64,000 nucleotides of DNA from Bacillus spizizenii TU-B-10 (GTDB lineage Bacteria > Bacillota > Bacilli > Bacillales > Bacillaceae). The translations under genes were made by a program, and so were the position numbers. Each line of letters begins with the position of its first letter. Position 1 is the stretch's first letter. Location: assembly GCF_000227465.1 (NCBI RefSeq), contig NC_016047.1:2956857-3020856 (forward strand), given 5' to 3'. Positions 41,924 through 51,741 of the stretch are shown here, in pieces. The notes beneath the pieces are model-generated. The model saw only the letters and a program-made list of their open reading frames with translations, was not told the origin of the DNA and did no database searches.

Positions 41924-41970
41924 AAGACAGCTATTGAGAGTCTCATATGCTAATCAATAGCCGTCCTTTA
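41924..41970 (-). terminator. Terminator of the ytlPQR-amyX operon
   Basis: AAAGGACGGCTATTGAT folds with TCAATAGCTGTCTTT (about 15 bp, one mismatch), then a T run on the minus strand, after amyX. The stretch 41831-41923 holds nothing else I can name. Confidence 0.8.
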
Positions 41971-41997
41971 AATTTTAGCGCTATAGCACAAACTTCG

Positions 41998-44154
41998 TCA
42001 AGCAAAACTCTTAAGATCTGATGCTAAATATAAGATAACCGTTCCGATGCCGTTTACCGCAACCGCTTTCTTGATTTCTTTCGGATCATGATGAAGACCT
42101 GATGTGTCACATAAAAGCCGGTACGTTTTGTCGTTTGGCAGCTTCCATTCAACGAAGTCCGGACTCGCGTGATGAATGACGATGATGTCTTCCCATTCAT
42201 CAATCCCGTTAAGGTCATAGAGCCTGTATGCGATAAGGTGTTCTTTTAGCGTTACACATTCAAGATGGCTCTGGATGTCTGCAGCGGAATTGAGACGAAA
42301 TGCCGGATGCGTTCTTCTCAACGAAATCAGCCTGCGGATATAGTCAACATCTTCTTTGAACGTTTCACGCCGATCCCAATCCAGCTGGTTGATGCTGTCA
42401 CTGGATTGATAGCTGTTTTCCACTCCCTGCTTCGTCCGGAAAAATTCCTGTCCGCTATGAATGAATGGCACCCCTTGGGCCAGCAAGATAATCGCGGCTG
42501 CCAGCCTTTGCCTGCTTCTTTTTCGGCTGTCAGTTTCTTGAGAAAGCACAAAGCCCATTTTATCCCAAAAGGTGTGATTGTCGTGTGACTCAACATAATT
42601 GATGGACTGGCTGGGTTCAGGAACAATTGGTGCTAATGCCTTCCATCCGGAAGAGCCGGCTATCCCGTGCATAACGTTTCCCGCTGCTTCGCCGCTTCCG
42701 AGCGCAAATCCCGCTGCAGTGAGGTGAAAGGTGTTCCCTTTCACAGCGTCACGAAACATATCATTAAAAAAACCGATGCCCGGCATTTTTGTAACGTTCG
42801 CCAAGGTCGCTTTTTGTTCATGCGGCAGAGGTGTCGCCAAATCCCATCCTTCTCCAAAAAGCAGGATTCCAGGCTTTACTGCAGTTGCTTTTTCTTTCAT
42901 ATAAAGCACGGTATCGATATCTAAAATGCCGAGCAGATCAAAGCGGAAGCCGTCAGCATCGTATTCCTCAATCCAGTAGATAACGCAATCCGCAATGAAT
43001 TTTCTCGCCATCCGTCTTTCTGACGCGATGTCATTGCCAACGCCGGTTCCGTTTGACGGCATCCCAAATTCGTCATGCCGGAAAAAGTAACCTGGCACTG
43101 TCTTTTCAAAAGGTGAATTCTCCCTCTCGTACACGTGATTAAAGACGACATCCAGAATGACTCGCAGTCCATGCTGATGAAGGGTTTTGATCATTTGTTT
43201 TAACTCTGTTTTTCTTGTTTGAGGATCATGAGGGTTTGAGGCATAGCTTCCCTCCGGGGCAAAAAAATGAAGCGGGTTATATCCCCAATTGTAAGCATCA
43301 AGCGGCTTCTCTTCATTAACTCCGGCAAAATCATTCACCGGCAGAAGCTCTACATGTGTAATGCCTAGCTCTTTTATATACGCCAGTCCGGAAGAGCAGC
43401 CGTTTGTGGTTTGCGTATCTGTTTCCGTCAGCGCTAAGTATTTTCCCTTGTTTTTCATGCCGCTGTTTTCATGAATGGAGAAGTCGCGGATGTGCATCTC
43501 ATAGATGACAGCATCCACAGGGTTTGAGAATGGTTTAAGCTTGTCAGCCCATTTCATTTGATCCGGGCGCAGGACGACACCCTTCTCTCCATTTACTGTC
43601 ACTGCCTTTGCATACGGGTCAACCGTTTCCGCCCATACTGAATTGTTGCAGATGCAGAACACATACTCATACCCGTGGAGATCACCGTTGACAGTAACGG
43701 TATAGACGCCTTTGTCCATCCGAATCATTTGGAATATGCGCCCGCGTTTATTCGGATGTGAGAGCTTGACAGCAGCTGAGGTTGCGGCAGGCGCCCATAC
43801 TTTAAATTCAGTATAATCCGCAGTATAAACAGCCCCCAGCTCTCCGTCGTAATAAAATGAATCATCAAACGTATCCATCCGGATGACCGCGCCAATTTGG
43901 AGATCCGTTTTGTCGCCGCTGGACGCTCTGACGGCATGTATTTTTCCGAATGTCACTGGACGGTCAGATACGCAGACGTACTTGTATGTTGCTTCAAGGC
44001 GGCATTCCTCTCTGACAGCCAGAGGAAAATCGGTTGTTTCTGTCTCAAGCCGAAACGGCGGTTTGATGATTTCTTTTTGTTCAGCAGGAATCAGAACGGT
44101 AATGATATTCATATCATCGACATACGCTTCGAAGCTGCGGCGGATGCTGACCAT
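41998..44154 (-). CDS. amyX: Type I pullulanase AmyX
   Basis: Debranching enzyme that cleaves alpha-1,6 links of pullulan and branched maltodextrins in the cytoplasm (no signal peptide). 718 aa: N-terminal CBM48-like domains up to ~200, then the GH13 barrel. Signature AYNWGYNPLHFFAPEGSY, catalytic Asp in GFRFDLLG (about 405), acid Glu in LLFGEGWDLATP, and SHDNHTFWDKM. It lies 25 bases after ytlR with GGAGGAGAG, so it is the last gene of ytlP-ytlQ-ytlR-amyX. That gene set gives no obvious pathway link. Confidence 0.95.
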   Translation of the reverse strand: MVSIRRSFEAYVDDMNIITVLIPAEQKEIIKPPFRLETETTDFPLAVREECRLEATYKYVCVSDRPVTFGKIHAVRASSGDKTDLQIGAVIRMDTFDDSFYYDGELGAVYTADYTEFKVWAPAATSAAVKLSHPNKRGRIFQMIRMDKGVYTVTVNGDLHGYEYVFCICNNSVWAETVDPYAKAVTVNGEKGVVLRPDQMKWADKLKPFSNPVDAVIYEMHIRDFSIHENSGMKNKGKYLALTETDTQTTNGCSSGLAYIKELGITHVELLPVNDFAGVNEEKPLDAYNWGYNPLHFFAPEGSYASNPHDPQTRKTELKQMIKTLHQHGLRVILDVVFNHVYERENSPFEKTVPGYFFRHDEFGMPSNGTGVGNDIASERRMARKFIADCVIYWIEEYDADGFRFDLLGILDIDTVLYMKEKATAVKPGILLFGEGWDLATPLPHEQKATLANVTKMPGIGFFNDMFRDAVKGNTFHLTAAGFALGSGEAAGNVMHGIAGSSGWKALAPIVPEPSQSINYVESHDNHTFWDKMGFVLSQETDSRKRSRQRLAAAIILLAQGVPFIHSGQEFFRTKQGVENSYQSSDSINQLDWDRRETFKEDVDYIRRLISLRRTHPAFRLNSAADIQSHLECVTLKEHLIAYRLYDLNGIDEWEDIIVIHHASPDFVEWKLPNDKTYRLLCDTSGLHHDPKEIKKAVAVNGIGTVILYLASDLKSFA

Positions 44155-44179
44155 TGGAAGCTCTCTCCTCCAAACACGT

Positions 44180-45109
44180 TTATGTTTTAATCCTTAGGGG
44201 TGAAGGACTCGATGCCAGACGAAACGGGGTGGTGCCCATGATTTCTCCGTCAGCATGGAACGGAATTTTGTCCTTCGTATAAAACGTAATGTCCTTTGCT
44301 TTAAACATCGTAACGCCATCCATCTTTGTATGTTTTCCAAATGCCATCAGACATAAAAGCCAATATTTTTTCAAAAACGGCTGATTTTCAACGATCACGA
44401 TATCAAATGCCTTCTCGCGCGGATTTGCAAGCGGCGCCGCCTTCATGCCGCCCCCGTAAAACGGATGGTTGGATACAACCGCAAACCAGACATCATGAAA
44501 TTCTTGTGTTTCTCCTTCTATTGTACAAGCTAATGAAAACGGCTTAAAGGTCGCCGAGGCGTGCAAATGGGAAAGCGGATACACAAGAAATCGAAGGCGA
44601 AGAAAAAGAAAAAACCGTCTCAACGGAAATTCCATCGCCTTTTTATTGACATATGCGTCAAACCCGATCCCGATATGATTCATAAAATAAAGAATCTGAG
44701 ATTTATCCTGAAGGAAATTAACGCTCCCTAAATGAAAGGTTCGGGTTAACGGACGCTTTACCTTCTTGATTTCCTGTATCAGATCGTTTTTTTTAACAGA
44801 GAATCCTCTCGAAAAATCATTATACGCGCCCGCCGGCACAAAGCTCAGTTCAATATCGTCAACATCTTTCAGCCCGTTGACAACTTCATGCATGGTTCCG
44901 TCTCCGCCAATGACGATCAGGCGCTTCAGCTTATATTCCTGTATCGTTGAAATCTGCCTGGCGAGCACCTCAGCGTGCCCCGGGTGTTCAGTTAAAAATG
45001 AGCGGTGCTCGACCTTTCGTTTGATCAATTCCTTTTGAATGGACTTCCAAACACGCAGGCCGTTTCGATGCCCTGCTGTCGGATTAATAATAAAAAACCA
45101 ATGGCTCAT
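44180..45109 (-). CDS. ytlR: Diacylglycerol kinase-like lipid kinase (YtlR)
   Basis: 309 aa from the ATG at 45109 (AGGTGAG upstream). Belongs to the DagK/LCB5 catalytic family: NPTAGHRNG (9-17), nucleotide motif IGGDGTMHEVVNG (about 69-81), VPAGAYNDFSRGF (about 93-105), and the C-terminal FHADGE. It probably phosphorylates a lipid such as diacylglycerol, but the essential B. subtilis enzyme is DgkB, so the YtlR substrate is unknown. Third gene of the ytlP-amyX operon. Confidence 0.85.
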   Translation of the reverse strand: MSHWFFIINPTAGHRNGLRVWKSIQKELIKRKVEHRSFLTEHPGHAEVLARQISTIQEYKLKRLIVIGGDGTMHEVVNGLKDVDDIELSFVPAGAYNDFSRGFSVKKNDLIQEIKKVKRPLTRTFHLGSVNFLQDKSQILYFMNHIGIGFDAYVNKKAMEFPLRRFFLFLRLRFLVYPLSHLHASATFKPFSLACTIEGETQEFHDVWFAVVSNHPFYGGGMKAAPLANPREKAFDIVIVENQPFLKKYWLLCLMAFGKHTKMDGVTMFKAKDITFYTKDKIPFHADGEIMGTTPFRLASSPSPLRIKT

Positions 45110-45157
45110 CTTTCTCACCTGCTTATGTTATGAGAAAACCGCTCAAATCGTTCTCTT

Positions 45158-46072
45158 TTACTCCAGCCACTCTTGTCTGCGATAGGAGTCAGACATGCAG
45201 TAAGACAATAGAGCCTTTGCTGCCTTTACCTGATGATGTTTAATCGGAGCAGTGTTTTTCTTCTGCCGCTCAATCCATTCCTCCGCGCCCCGCTTATCTG
45301 CTATTTCTAAGCCGTATGGCGGTTCCGGGTAATCGATGTACGACGTTCTGCTCAGAAGCAATTTTCGAACTGGAATTTCAGCCTGTTTTTCCTTTATGAT
45401 CTTTGATACAACGGAGTCCGTGCGAAACAGGCTCAGCCCCGGATTTAATACTGGTGCAGTCTGAGAGGCTGTTTTCTTCTCCCAAAAACGATTTTTAGAC
45501 CCGATGTACACACTGTCTTCCTCCGCCTCTAAAAAAGAAACGCAGTAAATGTCAAGCGGGGAAATAATCACAATGCTTAATTCAACCGCCGCCTGCTGAA
45601 TTTGCAGCACAGGCTTATACATAATGAAATAAGAATCAGGCAGCTGCTGGGTCAGATAACGCAAAATGCGGTCCTGCTTCACCTGGTTTGAGAGATGTGA
45701 TATTTCTGAAAGAGTAGAGCTTGCCCATTTAAGCTGAAAGTCATATAAATGTCTTTTATAAAAAGAAGCAAGCGCCATCCTGCTCTTCGGCAGCCTTACA
45801 TGTAAATCGTCTTCTTCCTCAAACCATTGGTGTCTCTCTTCTTGTATATCGGCTTTTATCTCTTCTTTTCTTCTTTTCAATGAAAATTTTTTTCGTTTCT
45901 GCACCGGTTCCGGCTCTTCGGCACTGGCTTGTCTTTCTTCATGCTGGCGCTCCGCTGCTTCTATTAGTGAAAGCCAGCGCTCTTTTTTCAGCCGTACAAA
46001 CTGATTTATATAATGGTACGGATCAAGCTCATATCTCGATATATAATCATGAATTTTGATGATTTGTGCCAT
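45158..46072 (-). CDS. ytlQ: Uncharacterised protein YtlQ
   Basis: 304 aa from the ATG at 46072, eight bases after GGAG. I recognise no enzyme family with confidence. The first ~110 residues are highly charged: basic [13 protein letters not shown] alternates with acidic EEERH. From ~115 on there is a folded domain with [15 protein letters not shown] and a beta-rich centre ([20 protein letters not shown]), a pattern that resembles NERD-like nuclease-related domains, but key residues are not clear. Between thpR and a lipid kinase gene in one operon. Confidence 0.75.
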   Translation of the reverse strand: MAQIIKIHDYISRYELDPYHYINQFVRLKKERWLSLIEAAERQHEERQASAEEPEPVQKRKKFSLKRRKEEIKADIQEERHQWFEEEDDLHVRLPKSRMALASFYKRHLYDFQLKWASSTLSEISHLSNQVKQDRILRYLTQQLPDSYFIMYKPVLQIQQAAVELSIVIISPLDIYCVSFLEAEEDSVYIGSKNRFWEKKTASQTAPVLNPGLSLFRTDSVVSKIIKEKQAEIPVRKLLLSRTSYIDYPEPPYGLEIADKRGAEEWIERQKKNTAPIKHHQVKAAKALLSYCMSDSYRRQEWLE

Positions 46073-46097
46073 GTTCGTTTCTCCACTCCGCAATGAA

Positions 46098-46649
46098 TTA
46101 AGATAAATGAAATTTGAATATTTCCTCGTATTTTGGTGATTGGTTCAAGTGTATTTGAAAGAGCGAAAACCGTTCAGCCATCATCGAAACCTCGCCGCTT
46201 TCAAACGGAACATGTGCCGGAAATCCTTCTTCGCCTGTCCATTTTCTAGCCAGCGTCATATGAGGGTGATACGGTCTTTTTTCCACTTGAAAGCCGGCTT
46301 GAAGAACAGCCTGTTTCGTATGTTCCCGCAATAGTTCTAGCGTTCTGTTTTTCTTTGGCTCCAGATGTAAAACACGCGGCCTTCTGCGGTCGCCGAATAC
46401 ATCTATTTTGCCAAACTCAATCGGAAACGGATCGGTTTCTGAAGCAATCTCAGCTAGTGAGCCTTCAAGCTGCAGGATTTGTGTCTCATCCGCCGCTCCG
46501 AGAAAAATCAACGTGATATGGTAGTCAAGCGGGTGCACCCATTTTTGAAACGTCAAAACCGGCTCGTTTTTCGCAGCTTGGTAAATCGGATTCGCGATTC
46601 CCTCAGGAATGGGAACACCGATGAAATAATGAGGCCGTATATCTGGCAT
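46098..46649 (-). CDS. thpR: RNA 2',3'-cyclic phosphodiesterase / ligase family (YtlP)
   Basis: 183-aa two-histidine 2H phosphoesterase. The two HxT/S motifs are HITLIFLG (about 45) and HMTLARKW (about 133), defining the ThpR/LigT family that opens 2',3'-cyclic phosphates in RNA. The start at 46649 follows GGGAG; upstream frame is open but lacks a site. First gene of the ytlP-ytlQ-ytlR-amyX operon; divergent from ytkP. Confidence 0.85.
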   Translation of the reverse strand: MPDIRPHYFIGVPIPEGIANPIYQAAKNEPVLTFQKWVHPLDYHITLIFLGAADETQILQLEGSLAEIASETDPFPIEFGKIDVFGDRRRPRVLHLEPKKNRTLELLREHTKQAVLQAGFQVEKRPYHPHMTLARKWTGEEGFPAHVPFESGEVSMMAERFSLFQIHLNQSPKYEEIFKFHLS

Positions 46650-46797
46650 TCGTCTGATACTCCCTTCTTTGACAGCTATTATTTTATCAATAAAGAGGCT
46701 GTGCGAATAGAGGAACAGTGTATGAAAACACTCTCGCACAAACGTTTATTATGTTAGGATATTATATGACACTTGTTTTATTCAGAAAGGAATGACA

Positions 46798-47733
46798 ATG
46801 TTGAAAATCGTTGAAAATACAGCCGATTTGATAGGAGATACACCGCTTGTGAGATTAAATCGGCTTCAGCCAGAAAACGCGGCACAAGTCTATTTAAAGC
46901 TTGAATTCTTCAATCCGAGCGGCAGTGTAAAAGACAGAGCCGCTTATCAGATGATCATAGAAGCAGAACAAAACGGTTTGCTCAAGCCGGGCTCCGTTAT
47001 TATAGAGCCGACAAGCGGAAATACCGGAATCGGACTCGCCATGAATGCGGCAGCACGCGGCTACAAAGCGATCCTCGTCATGCCTGATACGATGACGAAG
47101 GAACGGATCAACCTACTTAAAGCTTACGGCGCAGAGGTTGTATTAACACCTGGAGCGGAAAGAATGCCGGGCAGCATCAAAAAAGCGAAGGAGCTTGCCG
47201 AACAAATTCCGAACAGCTATATTCCAATGCAATTCGATAACACTGCCAATCCTGATGCGCACCGGAAAACAACGGCGCCTGAAATTGCCCGGGCAATAGA
47301 GGAAATCGGAAAACCGCTCGGCGCTTTTGTAGCCTCTTCCGGAACGGGCGGAACCATTACCGGAACAGGTGAAGCGCTCAAAGAGTTTTTTCCGGATATC
47401 ACGGTTCATGTTGTCGAGCCTGCGGGTTCGCCTGTATTATCCGGAGGAAAACCCGGCGCACATAAGCTTGTAGGGACGAGTCCGGGCTTTATTCCTCCAA
47501 TCTTAAATCAAGAGGTATATGATGAAATCATCAAAATCTCTGATGAAGACGCCTATGCGACGACAAGACGCCTCGCTGCTGAAGAAGGAATTCTTGTCGG
47601 CCCTTCGTCAGGCGCTGCATGCTTCGCGGCAATCGAAACAGCGAAACGCCTCTCTCCTGACCAAGTTGTGGTCTGCATGACAGCCGATACGGGAGAACGG
47701 TATTTATCAACTGATTTATGGTCATTTGTTTAA
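46798..47733 (+). CDS. ytkP: Cysteine synthase-like PLP enzyme (YtkP)
   Basis: O-acetylserine(thiol)-lyase family, 311 aa. Start chosen as the second ATG (46798), 7 bases from AAAGGA. PLP lysine in NPSGSVKDRAA (about Lys43), the acetylserine loop EPTSGNTGIGLA (about 68-79), and the phosphate-binding GTGGTITGTG (about 178-187). B. subtilis CysK is the main enzyme; this paralogue has an unknown donor. The C-terminus is ordinary. Monocistronic; terminator shared with ytjP. Confidence 0.9.
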   Translation: MLKIVENTADLIGDTPLVRLNRLQPENAAQVYLKLEFFNPSGSVKDRAAYQMIIEAEQNGLLKPGSVIIEPTSGNTGIGLAMNAAARGYKAILVMPDTMTKERINLLKAYGAEVVLTPGAERMPGSIKKAKELAEQIPNSYIPMQFDNTANPDAHRKTTAPEIARAIEEIGKPLGAFVASSGTGGTITGTGEALKEFFPDITVHVVEPAGSPVLSGGKPGAHKLVGTSPGFIPPILNQEVYDEIIKISDEDAYATTRRLAAEEGILVGPSSGAACFAAIETAKRLSPDQVVVCMTADTGERYLSTDLWSFV

Positions 47734-47768
47734 AAAAGGACAGGCTTCAGAAGAAGCCGGTCCTTTTA
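47733..47768. terminator. Terminator shared by ytkP and ytjP
   Basis: AAAAGGACaGGCTTC pairs with GAAGCCgGTCCTTTT around AGAA, with A and T runs on either side. Confidence 0.85.
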
Positions 47769-49157
47769 TTTTGCAAGTTCATAGATCGCCTGCGCATATA
47801 AAGCTGTCGATCTAAGCAAATCATCGATTTCGATATATTCATCCTTTTGATGTGCGCTGTCAGGACGTCCGGGGAACAGCGGGCCGAACGCGACACCGGC
47901 TTTTAAAGATCTAGCATAAGTCCCCCCGCCGATTGAGATTAAATCAGCTTTTTTGCCCAACTGGCCTTCATAAACCTTTTGAAGGGTTTTGACTAACGGA
48001 TGGTCTGCTGACACGTGATGCGGCTTGCTGTCTTTGAATTCTCCCAGCTCAAATTCAGATGCGCTTTCGAATGCATCGCGGATCGCTTTGCTTTCTGCGG
48101 TAACAGGATAGCGGATATTGATACCGAGCTCGCCTCCTTGCCCTTCCGTATAGCGCAGTGTCCCGACATTTAATGTCAGCTCCCCGCTAATGTCATCCTC
48201 ACAGTCGATATTCAGTTTCTTCCCTCTCGTATCGTCTGAAAACTTGTCTGTCACGACTTGCACAAACCGCTGTCCTGCTTCATCAAGCTTAGCCTGCTGC
48301 AGAAATTTGCACAATAAAAGGCCGGCATTGATCCCATTGTTCGGTTCCATCGCATGGCAGGAAAGCCCGTACATACGCAAAATGAGCTGTCCGTTTTCTA
48401 TTTCAGCTTCCCCTTTTTGATCTGTCGTGCGCAGCATGTCTTTAAATGAAGCAAGAATCTCTTCTTTTTTCGGCCCTTCAATGACAGCTTCCGCAGCATC
48501 AGGCACCATGTTCAAGCGAAGGCCTGACTGAAATGAGACAAGCACTGTTTCTGAATCGGCTTGGTTTGAGCGGTGCGGGATCAGTAGTGAGGCATCAATG
48601 ATCCCTTTTTCCGCGTTAATAATTGGAAAATCGGCGTCAGGCGCAAATCCCAGCGTTGGCATTTCTTCATGCTTGAAATAATGCTCCACACATCTCCAAT
48701 CGCTTTCTTCATCTGTTCCGATAATGATTCTGACACGCTTGGACAGCGGCAGATTCATATCTTTCACGATTTTCAGCGCGTAGAACGCAGCCATCGTCGG
48801 ACCTTTATCATCAATGGCGCCTCTTGCATAAATCCGTCCGTTACGGATATCAGCTGAAAACGGATCACTCGTCCACCCATCTCCTGGCGGCACGACGTCA
48901 ACATGGCAAAGTACGCCAACAATGTCATCGCCTTCGCCCCATTCAATATGGCCCGCAAAGCCGTCAAGATTTTTTGTTGTAAAGCCTTCTTTTTCTCCGA
49001 GCTTCAACAATGAAGTCAAGCTGGCATTTACTCCTTCTCCAAACGGCTTGCCAGGTCCGGCGGTTGTTTCGTCCATTACACTGTTGATTCTCAAAAATTC
49101 CTGCGTATCACGAATTAAATCCTCTTTTTTTCTAATCACTTCGACTTCCCAGTTCAT
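47766..49157 (-). CDS. ytjP: M20-family dipeptidase (YtjP, PepV-like)
   Basis: 463 aa from the ATG at 49157 (AAAGGGGATC upstream). Co-catalytic metallopeptidase of the PepV group. Metal ligands: LCHVDVVPPGDGW (His ~85), GAIDDKGPTM (Asp), GTDEESDW (the Glu pair), PDADFPIINAEKG, and the C-terminal RPDSAHQKDEYI. It cleaves dipeptides with a free N-terminus in the cytoplasm. No operon partner is visible. Confidence 0.92.
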   Translation of the reverse strand: MNWEVEVIRKKEDLIRDTQEFLRINSVMDETTAGPGKPFGEGVNASLTSLLKLGEKEGFTTKNLDGFAGHIEWGEGDDIVGVLCHVDVVPPGDGWTSDPFSADIRNGRIYARGAIDDKGPTMAAFYALKIVKDMNLPLSKRVRIIIGTDEESDWRCVEHYFKHEEMPTLGFAPDADFPIINAEKGIIDASLLIPHRSNQADSETVLVSFQSGLRLNMVPDAAEAVIEGPKKEEILASFKDMLRTTDQKGEAEIENGQLILRMYGLSCHAMEPNNGINAGLLLCKFLQQAKLDEAGQRFVQVVTDKFSDDTRGKKLNIDCEDDISGELTLNVGTLRYTEGQGGELGINIRYPVTAESKAIRDAFESASEFELGEFKDSKPHHVSADHPLVKTLQKVYEGQLGKKADLISIGGGTYARSLKAGVAFGPLFPGRPDSAHQKDEYIEIDDLLRSTALYAQAIYELAK

Positions 49158-49184
49158 AACGATCCCCTTTCCGCAAGAAATGAC

Positions 49185-49213
49185 TTGCAAAAACAAAATA
49201 AAACGAATAATAT
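49185..49213 (+). promoter_or_regulatory. Candidate pbuO promoter
   Basis: TTGCAA (49185-49190), 17 bases, TAATAT (49208-49213). Confidence 0.55.
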
Positions 49214-49243
49214 TAATGGTGTTTTGTTAAAACGTTCGTAATT
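49199..49243 (+). promoter_or_regulatory. PurBox-like pair upstream of pbuO
   Basis: TAAAACGAATAAT (49199-49211) and, inverted, AATTACGAACGTT (49231-49243) resemble the PurR motif AWWWCCGAACWWT. They overlap the -10 region and reach the ribosome site. PurR control of pbuO is reported in B. subtilis. Confidence 0.5.
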
Positions 49244-49253
49244 GGAGGATACT

Positions 49254-50552
49254 ATGTTTCATCTAAAAGAGCAGCAAACATCCATAAAGCAAGAAATCAT
49301 AGCAGGACTGACCACCTTTTTCACAATGGTCTATATCGTCGTGGTTAATCCGGTCATTCTGGCTAATGCCGGAGTTCCTTTCGACCAGGTTTTCACCGCA
49401 ACGATTATTGCCTCCATTGTCGGAACGCTGTGGATGGCCCTAGCAGCAAATTACCCGATTGCTATTGCGCCCGGCATGGGTTTGAACGCTTATTTAGCCT
49501 TTCATGTCGTAAGTGCAAGCGATGGGGGCATTACGTACGCAACAGCTTTCAGCGCCGTATTTACAGCAGGGGTTCTCTTCATTATTCTATCGTTAACGCC
49601 TTTAAGAAAACAACTTATAGAAGCGATTCCAAACAATTTAAAATACGGGATCACAACAGGGATCGGGCTGTTTATTGCTTTTATCGGTTTGCGGCAGGCG
49701 GGAATTGTGGCTGCTGATGAGTCAAACCTGGTTACTCTCGGCAATCTGCATTCACCTGGGGTTATTTTAACGCTGGTCGGCCTTCTGATCAGTGTAGTCT
49801 TAATGGTGCTGAATGTCAGCGGCGCCTTATTCATCGGAATGGCAGCTACCGCTTTGATTGCTTTTTTTACCGGGCAGCTGCATTTTTCAAAGGGCTTTAT
49901 GTCGCTTCCTCATTTGCCGGACGGATTGATCATCTCTAATCCGTTTTCCGCTTTTGGAGATGTCGTTCATCACGGCCTGTACGCTGTCGTCTTTTCTTTT
50001 CTATTGGTCACGATTTTTGATACGACCGGCACGATGATCGGTGTTGCCGAGCAAGCCGGGCTGATGAAGAATAACAAGCTGCCGAACGTGCGAAAAGCAC
50101 TGCTTGCAGATTCAACGGCGACGACAGTAGGAGCTGTTTTCGGCACGAGTCCGACAACTGCATTTATCGAATCTTCCGCCGGTGTCGCAGCCGGGGGAAG
50201 AACGGGGCTTACGGCTTTGACTGTTGCTGTGATGTTTGGGATCTCAATGTTTTTCAGTCCGCTAGTCAGCGCCTTATCCGGCATAGCCGCCATCACCTCT
50301 CCTGCTTTGATTATTGTCGGCAGCCTGATGATGAGCTCAGTTTCCAATATGAATTGGAAAGAGATGGACGAGGCATTTCCTGCGTTTCTCGTCATTCTGG
50401 CCATGCCTCTGACATCAAGCATTTCTACAGGAATTGCGCTTGGCTTTATTTCGTATCCGATCGTAAAAGCAGCGCGTGGAAAATGGAGAGAGATTCATCC
50501 GCTCGTCATCGTTTTCGCCATTCTGTTTTTCATCCAGCTGTTTATTTTATAA
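49254..50552 (+). CDS. pbuO: Guanine/hypoxanthine permease PbuO
   Basis: Purine base importer of the AzgA-type NCS2 group. 432 aa from the ATG at 49254 (TTGGAGGATACT). About 12-14 membrane segments; family motifs FTMVYIVVVNP (about 24-34), APGMGLNAYL (about 75-84), FDTTGTMIGVAEQAG (about 255-269) and GTSPTTAFIESSAG (about 300-313). It is a paralogue of PbuG. Single gene with a possible PurR operator upstream and its own terminator. Confidence 0.94.
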   Translation: MFHLKEQQTSIKQEIIAGLTTFFTMVYIVVVNPVILANAGVPFDQVFTATIIASIVGTLWMALAANYPIAIAPGMGLNAYLAFHVVSASDGGITYATAFSAVFTAGVLFIILSLTPLRKQLIEAIPNNLKYGITTGIGLFIAFIGLRQAGIVAADESNLVTLGNLHSPGVILTLVGLLISVVLMVLNVSGALFIGMAATALIAFFTGQLHFSKGFMSLPHLPDGLIISNPFSAFGDVVHHGLYAVVFSFLLVTIFDTTGTMIGVAEQAGLMKNNKLPNVRKALLADSTATTVGAVFGTSPTTAFIESSAGVAAGGRTGLTALTVAVMFGISMFFSPLVSALSGIAAITSPALIIVGSLMMSSVSNMNWKEMDEAFPAFLVILAMPLTSSISTGIALGFISYPIVKAARGKWREIHPLVIVFAILFFIQLFIL

Positions 50553-50559
50553 CATAGAC

Positions 50560-50595
50560 AAAAAACCCAGACGTCAGCCGTTTGGGTTTTTTTTA
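50560..50595. terminator. Terminator of pbuO (also near ythQ end)
   Basis: AAAAACCCAGACG pairs with CGTTTGGGTTTTT (one G-T pair) followed by T on the plus strand; the ythQ stop lies at its distal end. Confidence 0.8.
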
Positions 50596-51741
50596 TGTAA
50601 ACAATAAAGAGACAGCGGCCGCTACAAAACAAAAGGCGGCAAACGCATAGTGCAGGGTGTTGATACAGCTTTTTCTGGCCCGGTAATACTCATCACTTTC
50701 CTTATCGGCGCCAATTAAAAAAGGGGCATCCATGACCTTGTCAAAGATAAGTGTAAGGATATAACGGCAAACGCCTGTATACACCAGCAGCGCAATCAGC
50801 TTCAGCCAGATAGGGGAGACAAATATTAGAACGGTGAAAGCTGACAATAGCATGTACATCTGCCTCGCATACTCGCCATTCCTCAGCGTGACTTTAAAAA
50901 ACAATTCCTTATAGCCAGTCAAGATCGTTCGTCTTTTAAATATCCTTTTTGAATTCCGGTATAATAATGGCTTTCTTCTCAGCCTGTCTTTTACTTTCGG
51001 GATTCCCGCCTCCTGGCTCATCATCATCACAAGCCCGGCAAGCGCAAGCCTGCTTTTTTTCTCTTCAGTCACCTCTGCTTCAAAAGCCGAGAACAAAGCT
51101 GTCTTTTTCCAACCGCGGACGAATGCAAAAATCAAAAACAAAATGCCAATGAGCGCAAGCAAACGCCACTCAGTGAATACGATCAGGACAGCAGAACCAG
51201 AGAAAAGAACGGCTCTGAAAAGAATTTCGGCAATCCGTCTTGAAATGGAACGCGGCTTTCTGATCCTGTCTTGCTTTAAGGCTAAAAAGGTTGTATGAAG
51301 GCCAAACAGGTAGCACAATAGAGCCGTACTTTCTGCCAATGTGATATGACTGATAAAGGGAAGAACAATGAAAAAGAGCAGCAGCCATTTGGCCAGCGTG
51401 ACCAAAAAAGAATACATCAGCGCGTACTGTTTGAGCTGATAGATTATCTCTTTTTTTTGCAGCAAAAACACTTTGTCTGCTTCCATTAAAAACGTATGGA
51501 TTGAGCCTGTGCACACGATCAGCACACACACAGCGTACAGCCATCTCCATTCCATCATTTCAGACCACTTATAAAAAAGGCCTCTTCCGTTCATCAAATC
51601 GATATACTGATAGATGACAAAAGCAAGCGCAGGCAAAACAATGTAGAGAGCGACTGTCCAGTCAATGACCGCATGGAATACTTTAAACTGATACCTGTAA
51701 TAGTCAAACAGCCTTCGAAAAAAGAGCGTACGCCCGTTCAT
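50593..51741 (-). CDS. ythQ: ABC transporter permease (YthQ, EcsB-like)
   Basis: 382 aa, integral membrane protein with ~8-9 hydrophobic segments separated by short basic loops (RRLFDYYRYQFKV at the start, EEKKSRLALAGLVMMM in the middle). It resembles the EcsB family of ABC permeases. The start overlaps the ythP stop (ATGA), so ATPase and permease are coupled. Substrate unknown; related two-gene systems export peptides or affect secretion. Confidence 0.83.
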   Translation of the reverse strand: MNGRTLFFRRLFDYYRYQFKVFHAVIDWTVALYIVLPALAFVIYQYIDLMNGRGLFYKWSEMMEWRWLYAVCVLIVCTGSIHTFLMEADKVFLLQKKEIIYQLKQYALMYSFLVTLAKWLLLFFIVLPFISHITLAESTALLCYLFGLHTTFLALKQDRIRKPRSISRRIAEILFRAVLFSGSAVLIVFTEWRLLALIGILFLIFAFVRGWKKTALFSAFEAEVTEEKKSRLALAGLVMMMSQEAGIPKVKDRLRRKPLLYRNSKRIFKRRTILTGYKELFFKVTLRNGEYARQMYMLLSAFTVLIFVSPIWLKLIALLVYTGVCRYILTLIFDKVMDAPFLIGADKESDEYYRARKSCINTLHYAFAAFCFVAAAVSLLFT

